DNA of 64,000 bases from JAJZGK01 sp035538795 (GTDB lineage Bacteria; Pseudomonadota; Alphaproteobacteria; Rhodospirillales; Magnetospirillaceae), in NCBI GenBank assembly GCA_035538795.1, contig DATLJS010000020.1:124001-188000 (forward strand). Direction: 5' to 3'. A model generated the notes under the pieces. It had not been told where the DNA came from and did not search any database. It worked only from the letters and a program-made list of their open reading frames with translations. Numbering within the stretch: the first letter of the stretch is position 1; each line of letters opens with the position of its first letter. Below are positions 59,023 through 64,000 of the stretch, one piece after another. A program made the translations under genes and the position numbers.

Positions 59023-59197
59023 GTGACTATGAGAATCGTTTGCACAAAAATTTGCCCTGCAAAACCCTATGGCTAATGACCCAAGCCCTTGCGAAACCCC
59101 AATACCCGAAGACGCCGAACAGCCATGCAGCGCATTTTCGCTCTCACGGCCCCCGGCGGGCTTTGCTATAGTCGGGCCACAGTTTTTGGGAGCCGTC

Positions 59198-60349
59198 ATG
59201 AGCCAGAACCAATCGACCGAACACGCCGCCCACGCCAAGGAAGACGCCGACGCGCCCTCGCCCGCGGCACTGGACACCGACGCCCCGGCCGAAGACGTCA
59301 GCTCCGAAGCCCACGCCTCCCAACAGGATTCGAACGAAGACGACGCCCCTGCCCGGCCCAGGGCTGCCGCTGTCGGCGGAGCGTTCGTCAACGGTGCGCT
59401 GGGCGGGGCGGCCATCACCGTCGTGGTCGCCGCCGGCGTGGTGGCCGCATGGCCGATGATCAAAGGCCCGCTGCTGGGCGCCGACGGCAGCCGGCTGGCC
59501 GTTCTCGAACGCCAGACCGACGAATTGTCGCAAAAGGTCGCCCTGCTGCAGGGCCAAGTGTCCAACCAGTCGGACGGCGCCGGTGCCACCCTGGCCACCG
59601 GCACCAACCAGCGCCTGAACGCCATTGAACAGCGCCTGAACAGCGCCGACGAAGACCCGCGCCTGAGCAGCCTGTCCCAGAAAATGGACCAGACCGCCGC
59701 CGATAATGCCAAAATGCGCGAAGAACTGACGCAACTGCGCAACACCATTCCTCCCGAGGGCACTATCCTGCGGCTGGCCGAACGTGCGGAGTCGGCAGAG
59801 AAGGCCGCCCGGGAAATCTCCAGCCAGCATGCCCAGGCTCAGGCTCTGCTGCTGGCCGTCGGGCAATTGCGCGACGCCGTCGACCGGGGCGACCCTTACG
59901 ATTTCGAATTGCGCGCCGTCCGCCGCATCACCCCGCCGGAAGAAGCCGCCACCCTGGATATCCTGGCCGCCACCGCCGCCAGCGGCCTGCCCCGCCGGGC
60001 CGCTCTGCTGAACACATTTCCGCTGCTGGCCCCCGGCATTCTGCGCGCCAGCGTTCTGCCCGCCGGCGACGGCCTGTGGCAGCGCGCCCTGACCAAGCTG
60101 GCCTCGCTGGTCAGCATCCGCCGTATCGACGGAACCGGCAAAGACACCGCCTCGATCCTGGCCCGCACCGAAGCGGCCATCCGCGACGGCGATCTGGCCA
60201 AGGCCGCGCAAGAGCTGTCGGCTCTAGAAGGCGAGCCCGCCGCCAAGGCCGACCCCTGGATCAGGGACGCCCAGGCCCGCATCGCCGCCGACCGTGCCCT
60301 GTCGGCCCTGTCCGCCGACGCCATGGCCGACGCCGCCAAGCTGAACTAG
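59198..60349 (+). CDS. Bacterial Mic60/mitofilin-like membrane protein
   Basis: A 383-residue protein: an acidic, Ala/Asp-rich cytoplasmic N-terminus (about 1-58), one membrane helix (about 64-88), a coiled coil (about 95-215) and a C-terminal mitofilin signature region (about 290-383) with AAIRDGDLAKAAQELSALEGEP and DPWIRDAQARIAADRALSAL. This is the layout of alphaproteobacterial Mic60, an inner-membrane protein that bends membranes and is linked to intracytoplasmic membranes. The ATG at 59198 is preceded by GGGAG. In many relatives the gene sits next to hemC/hemD; here its neighbours are an iron-related operon and a diguanylate cyclase. Confidence 0.83.
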   Translation: MSQNQSTEHAAHAKEDADAPSPAALDTDAPAEDVSSEAHASQQDSNEDDAPARPRAAAVGGAFVNGALGGAAITVVVAAGVVAAWPMIKGPLLGADGSRLAVLERQTDELSQKVALLQGQVSNQSDGAGATLATGTNQRLNAIEQRLNSADEDPRLSSLSQKMDQTAADNAKMREELTQLRNTIPPEGTILRLAERAESAEKAAREISSQHAQAQALLLAVGQLRDAVDRGDPYDFELRAVRRITPPEEAATLDILAATAASGLPRRAALLNTFPLLAPGILRASVLPAGDGLWQRALTKLASLVSIRRIDGTGKDTASILARTEAAIRDGDLAKAAQELSALEGEPAAKADPWIRDAQARIAADRALSALSADAMADAAKLN

Positions 60350-60384
60350 GAAAAAGGGGAAGCCCCCCCCCCAAACCTCCCGTC

Positions 60385-62067
60385 TCACGCCCCGGCCTGG
60401 GCCATCACATACCGGCCTTTGCCGGTCTGCTTAGCGACATACATGGCCTGATCGGCGGCGCCGACCAGTTGCTCCGCGGTCACGCCGTGATCGGGGAACA
60501 GCGCGATGCCGATACTGGTGCCGATGGTGGCGCTGGCTCCGTCCAGATCGAAGGGATCGTTCAAGCTCTGCACCACCTTGCCGGCCACCAAAGCGGCGTC
60601 GGCGACTTCCGCCACATCGGGCAGAACGATGACGAATTCGTCGCCGCCGATGCGGGCCACCGTATCGGATTCACGCACGCAGTCCTTCAGCCGCTGGGCC
60701 ACCGCCATCAGCAACTGATCGCCCGCCAGATGCCCCAGACGGTCGTTGACCGGCTTGAACCCGTCCAGATCCAGGAACAACACGGCCAGCATGCCTTGCT
60801 CGCGCACCGCCTTGGCCAGCGCCTGCTGCAAGCGGTCGTGCAGCAGCGAACGGTTGGGGAGCCCCGTCAAGGCGTCATAGCTGGCGCGGTAGCGGATACG
60901 CTCGGCTTCCTGCTTTTCATCGGTGACGTCGCTGAACACGCCGACATGGTTGACGATGCGGCCCTCGGCGTCGCGGATCAGCGACAGGGTCGCGCGCTGG
61001 ACATAGACCTCGCCGTTCTTGCGCCGGTTCCATACCTCGCCGTGCCAATGGCCCATGGACAGCAGCTGCGTCCACATATCCTGATAGAACTTGTGAGAGT
61101 GGCGGCCCGACGACAAAAGATGCGGATTGCGCCCCATCACGTCGGAAACGTCATAGCCGGTGACGCGCTGAAAGGCCGGATTGACGGTGACGATGCGATT
61201 GTTGGCGTCGGTCACCATCATGGCTTCGTCGATGGTTTCGAACACCGCCGCCGTCAGGCGGTATTGCCGCTCGGCCAGCTTGCGCTCGGTGATGTCGCGC
61301 ACGATCACTTCCGCCGCCGGCCGGCCGCGATGGCTGACGGTGGCCACGGTCAGTTCGGCGTCGAACGGCTGACCGTCCAAACGCAGCAGCAGACATTCGA
61401 CCCGGTCCGGATCGTCCCCCGGCTCCTTGTGCAGGCCTCCCCGCACCGCCTCCATCACCTTGTCCAAAGCGTCGGACGCGAACAGGCGGCGGGGGTTCAT
61501 CACCAAAAGATCCTGCCGCCGTCCGGCGCCGAAAGTGGACACCGCAGCGGGATTGGCGAAGGCCACCGCCTGATCGGTGCAAAGCAAGATCGCTTCCGGC
61601 GACACTTCGATCAGGGTGCGGAAACGCTCCTCGCTCTCGCGCAGTTCCCGGGCCACGGTGCTGCGCTCGATGGCGTAGCGAATGGTCCGTTGCAGCAATT
61701 CGGGATCGTCGAAGCCTTTGACCAAATAGTCCTGACAGCCCCGTTGCACGGCGCGAATGCCGGTTTCATGATCGGCCAGCCCCGTCAGCACCACCACGGG
61801 ACAATCGGGCCAGCCGCCCAATAAGGCGTCGACCGTGTCCGTCCCGCTGCTGTCGGGCAACCCCAAATCGGTCAACACCACGTCGAACGCGGCCCCACCC
61901 GAAGCCAGAGCCAGGGCTTCGTGGAGATTCGAGACATGGGTGACCAGATAAGGTCGATCGTTCCGCTCGGTCAGCAGCACGCGGACCAGACGGGCATCGC
62001 CAGGATTGTCTTCGACAAGAAGGACGCGCACGGCGGCTTCGCCATGCCCTGCGACCCACCCGCTCAT
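60385..62067 (-). CDS. REC-PAS-PAS-GGDEF diguanylate cyclase
   Basis: A 560-residue soluble response regulator. The receiver domain (about 12-132) has VLLVEDNPGDARL, the phosphoacceptor Asp in VLTDLGLPDSSG, VLTGLAD and YLVKGF. Two PAS domains follow (about 145-270 and 275-395), then GGDEF (about 405-555) with an intact IGGDEF motif, LDLDGFKPVNDRLGH and DQAMYVAKQTGKGRY. No EAL domain is present, so it should make c-di-GMP when phosphorylated. The NPGDARL type of receiver is common among those paired with PAS-rich kinases; none is adjacent. ATG 62067 has a GGGGG ribosome-binding run. It converges on Mic60 with 35 bp between them. Confidence 0.92.
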   Translation of the reverse strand: MSGWVAGHGEAAVRVLLVEDNPGDARLVRVLLTERNDRPYLVTHVSNLHEALALASGGAAFDVVLTDLGLPDSSGTDTVDALLGGWPDCPVVVLTGLADHETGIRAVQRGCQDYLVKGFDDPELLQRTIRYAIERSTVARELRESEERFRTLIEVSPEAILLCTDQAVAFANPAAVSTFGAGRRQDLLVMNPRRLFASDALDKVMEAVRGGLHKEPGDDPDRVECLLLRLDGQPFDAELTVATVSHRGRPAAEVIVRDITERKLAERQYRLTAAVFETIDEAMMVTDANNRIVTVNPAFQRVTGYDVSDVMGRNPHLLSSGRHSHKFYQDMWTQLLSMGHWHGEVWNRRKNGEVYVQRATLSLIRDAEGRIVNHVGVFSDVTDEKQEAERIRYRASYDALTGLPNRSLLHDRLQQALAKAVREQGMLAVLFLDLDGFKPVNDRLGHLAGDQLLMAVAQRLKDCVRESDTVARIGGDEFVIVLPDVAEVADAALVAGKVVQSLNDPFDLDGASATIGTSIGIALFPDHGVTAEQLVGAADQAMYVAKQTGKGRYVMAQAGA

Positions 62068-62212
62068 GAACGCCCCCCTTCAGGCGCCGCTGTATTCTTC
62101 AGCCGGTATCGGCAACGGCTATTTAGACCTAATGACATATTACCGCCAAACCCATCCCAGGCTTAGAAAAAATTCATCGGGCCACCCGAAAGAGCTAATC
62201 CCACGGCAATAA

Positions 62213-62236
62213 AAAGGGGAGCCTGCGCCCCCCTTT
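62213..62236 (-). terminator. Terminator of valS
   Basis: AAAGGGG (62213-62219) pairs with CCCCTTT (62230-62236) around a ten-base loop; the A-run before it gives a T-tract on the minus strand. It lies between the valS stop and the diguanylate cyclase gene. Confidence 0.65.
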
Positions 62237-62261
62237 CTTTTGATTTTCCTATAACCAAGGA

Positions 62262-64000
62262 TCAGGCATCGGCCAAACGGGCCAGAGCATCTTCCAGCTT
62301 GGCTTTGGCCGTCGCCCATTCGTCGCGGCGTTCGCGCTGTTCATCCACCACCTCGGGCTTGGCCTTGGCGATGAAGGCTTCGTTGGAAAGCTTCTTCTCG
62401 ACCTTCTCGATTTCGCCGTTCAGCTTGGCTATTTCCTTGGCCAGGCGGGCTTTCTCCTGCCCCAGGTCGATGACGTCGGCCAAAGGCAACAGCACGGTGG
62501 CTTCGTCCACCACCACCTGCACCGATCCCTTGGTGGCGGCATCGGCCACCAGCTCGACGCCGGAGGAACGGGCCATGGTCAGGATGATGCCGTTGTGAGT
62601 GGCCAGACGGGCCTTGGTCTGCTCGGACGCGCCCTTGATCAGCAGCGGCATCTTGGCTGACGGCGGCACGTTCATCTCGGCGCGCACGGCGCGCACCGAC
62701 GAAATCAAGCGCACCAGCCACTCCATCTCGGCATCGGCGCCCGCGTCCTTCGGACGGCTTTGCGGCCAGAACGAGGTGATCAGCTTGGTGGCGCGGCCCT
62801 CGGCCAACTGCTCCCACAGCTCTTCGGTGATGAAGGGCATGAAGGGATGCAGAAGATGCAGGATCTGGTCCAGCACCCAGGCGGTGGTGGCGCGGGTTTC
62901 GGCCTTGGCGGCTTCATCCTCACCCTGGAAAATCGGCTTGGCGAATTCCAGATACCAGTCGCAGAAGCCGTTCCAGACGAACTGATAGGCGGCGTTGGCG
63001 GCATCGTTGAAACGATAGCCGTCCAGAGCCTGGGCAATGCGGTCGGAGGCATCGCCCAACTTGCCGACAATCCAACGGTTCACCGTTTCCTTGACCGACG
63101 CGGAGTCGAAACCCGGCACCGGCGCGCATTGGTTCATCTGGCAGAAACGGGCGGCGTTCCACAGCTTGGTCGAGAAATTGCGATAGCCCTCGACCCGGCC
63201 TTCCGCCAGCTTGATGTCGCGCCCCTGAGCCGCCAAAGCCGTCAGCGTGAAACGCAGCGAGTCGCAGCCATATTTGTCGATCAGGTCCAGGGGATCCATG
63301 ACGTTGCCCTTGGACTTGGACATCTTCTGGCCCTTTTCATCGCGGACCAGGGCATGGATGTAGATATCCTTGAACGGCACATCGCCCATGAAGTGCAGGC
63401 CCATCATCATCATCCGGGCCACCCAGAAGAAAATGATGTCGAAACCGGTCACCAGCACGTCGGTGGGATAGTAACGGTCCAGGGCCGGAGTCTGTTCGGG
63501 CCAGCCCAGGGTCGAGAACGGCCACAAGGCCGAACTGAACCAAGTATCCAGCACGTCGGCGTCGCGCACCAGTTCGACGGTCTTGCCGTAATGGGCGTTG
63601 GCGGCGGTCTGGGCCTCGGCCTCGGTTTCCTCGACGAAGAAGGTGCCGTCGGGACCGTACCAGGCCGGAACCTGATGGCCCCACCAGATCTGACGGGAAA
63701 TACACCACGGCTGGATGTTGCGCATCCATTCGTAATAAGTGTTTTCCCAATGCTTCGGAACAAAGCGGGTCTTGCCGGTCTCAACCGCCTCGATGGCCGG
63801 CTTGGCCAGAGTGGCTGCGTCGACGAACCACTGATCTGTCAGCCAGGGCTCGATCACCACGCCCGAACGGTCGCCGAAAGGCTGTTGCAGGGTGTGGGGT
63901 TCGATCTTCTCCAACAGGCCCAGGGCCTCGAACTCGGCGACGATCTTCCTGCGGGCGTCGAAGCGGTCCAGCCCCTGATACTCGGCCGGCGCGTTCTCGT
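62262..64000 (-). CDS. valS: Valyl-tRNA synthetase, C-terminal part (cut by the window edge)
   Basis: The minus frame is open from the right edge to a stop at 62262, giving 578 residues of a class I aminoacyl-tRNA synthetase. Seen are CISRQIWWGHQVPAWYGPDG, DVLDTWFSSALWPFSTLGWP, GFDIIFFWVARMMMMG and the KMSKS loop KGQKMSKSKGNVMDPLDL, all typical of ValRS. An anticodon-binding helical domain and the C-terminal coiled coil (EKARLAKEIAKLNGEIEKVE) follow. The N-terminal catalytic half with the HIGH motif lies beyond base 64000. Confidence 0.95.
   Translation of the reverse strand, partial: ENAPAEYQGLDRFDARRKIVAEFEALGLLEKIEPHTLQQPFGDRSGVVIEPWLTDQWFVDAATLAKPAIEAVETGKTRFVPKHWENTYYEWMRNIQPWCISRQIWWGHQVPAWYGPDGTFFVEETEAEAQTAANAHYGKTVELVRDADVLDTWFSSALWPFSTLGWPEQTPALDRYYPTDVLVTGFDIIFFWVARMMMMGLHFMGDVPFKDIYIHALVRDEKGQKMSKSKGNVMDPLDLIDKYGCDSLRFTLTALAAQGRDIKLAEGRVEGYRNFSTKLWNAARFCQMNQCAPVPGFDSASVKETVNRWIVGKLGDASDRIAQALDGYRFNDAANAAYQFVWNGFCDWYLEFAKPIFQGEDEAAKAETRATTAWVLDQILHLLHPFMPFITEELWEQLAEGRATKLITSFWPQSRPKDAGADAEMEWLVRLISSVRAVRAEMNVPPSAKMPLLIKGASEQTKARLATHNGIILTMARSSGVELVADAATKGSVQVVVDEATVLLPLADVIDLGQEKARLAKEIAKLNGEIEKVEKKLSNEAFIAKAKPEVVDEQRERRDEWATAKAKLEDALARLADA

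Noticed and set aside
60356..60372. GGGG/CCCC hairpin after the Mic60 gene
   Set aside because: The stem is four base pairs with a tiny loop inside a homopolymer run of C, and there is no T-tract.
1..64000. CRISPR arrays, rRNA operons and complete insertion sequences
   Set aside because: No regularly spaced repeats, no rRNA-like sequence and no intact transposase gene were seen anywhere in the window.

Overview
The window looks like a piece of chromosome from an alphaproteobacterium, most likely a Rhodospirillales/Magnetospirillum-like organism. The grounds are high GC with strong G/C third positions, an NDUFS4-type accessory subunit of respiratory complex I, a bacterial Mic60 (mitofilin) homologue, an alphaproteobacterial-style ParE, NnrS with an FNR-type box, bacteriohemerythrin, and four large PAS/GGDEF/EAL proteins. 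The genus assignment is inference. No plasmid, phage or CRISPR locus is visible. Two small accessory patches stand out by base composition.

Layout. 1-6.3 kb: the tail of an unknown gene, a metallo-beta-lactamase-fold hydrolase, a SAM hydrolase, a PAS-GGDEF-EAL protein, then nnrS divergent from a TetR regulator. 6.9-8.0 kb: a short-chain dehydrogenase gene lies between two identical copies of a 24-bp terminator hairpin, as if a ~937-bp segment had inserted into one terminator. 8-14.5 kb: a GH17 glucanase/GT-C glycosyltransferase pair, an acyl-CoA thioesterase, parE and ynfA. 14.5-24.8 kb: hemerythrin, aminotransferase, a gamma-glutamyltransferase-like lipoprotein, an M48/TPR protease, N-formylglutamate amidohydrolase, an MFS symporter, a CBS protein, a small ParB-like protein, a lipid A acyltransferase and panE. 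24.9-26.4 kb: an accessory patch with an AT-rich methyltransferase and the C-terminal scrap of a tyrosine integrase beside tRNA-Arg(TCT). 26.4-34.5 kb: the NDUFS4-like subunit, gltBD and a flavoprotein. 34.5-40.9 kb: a c-di-GMP signalling block.

41-52 kb is a sulfur block: a sulfotransferase-like gene, then on the opposite strand sbp-cysT-cysW-cysA and cysI-cysH-cysD-cysNC. The reductase is the iron-sulfur (APS-using) type, so the APS kinase fused to CysN probably supplies PAPS for sulfation rather than for sulfite production. 52-56.4 kb: a tripartite ABC importer of the ABC_sub_bind (TrpXYZ-like) type, phnA, an alpha/beta hydrolase and a VF530-type protein. 56.4-59 kb: a three-gene, probably iron-related operon (P19-like periplasmic protein, membrane polyferredoxin, and a free-standing domain resembling the periplasmic part of Ftr1 permeases) behind a perfect 17-bp palindrome. 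59-64 kb: Mic60, a REC-PAS-PAS-GGDEF protein, and the C-terminal half of valS running off the window.

No single region is clearly a new defence or biosynthetic system. The best candidates for something not yet described are the permease-less P19/polyferredoxin operon, the terminator-flanked dehydrogenase cassette, and the c-di-GMP protein carrying a histidine-kinase dimerisation helix but no kinase domain next to a REC-HPt protein.
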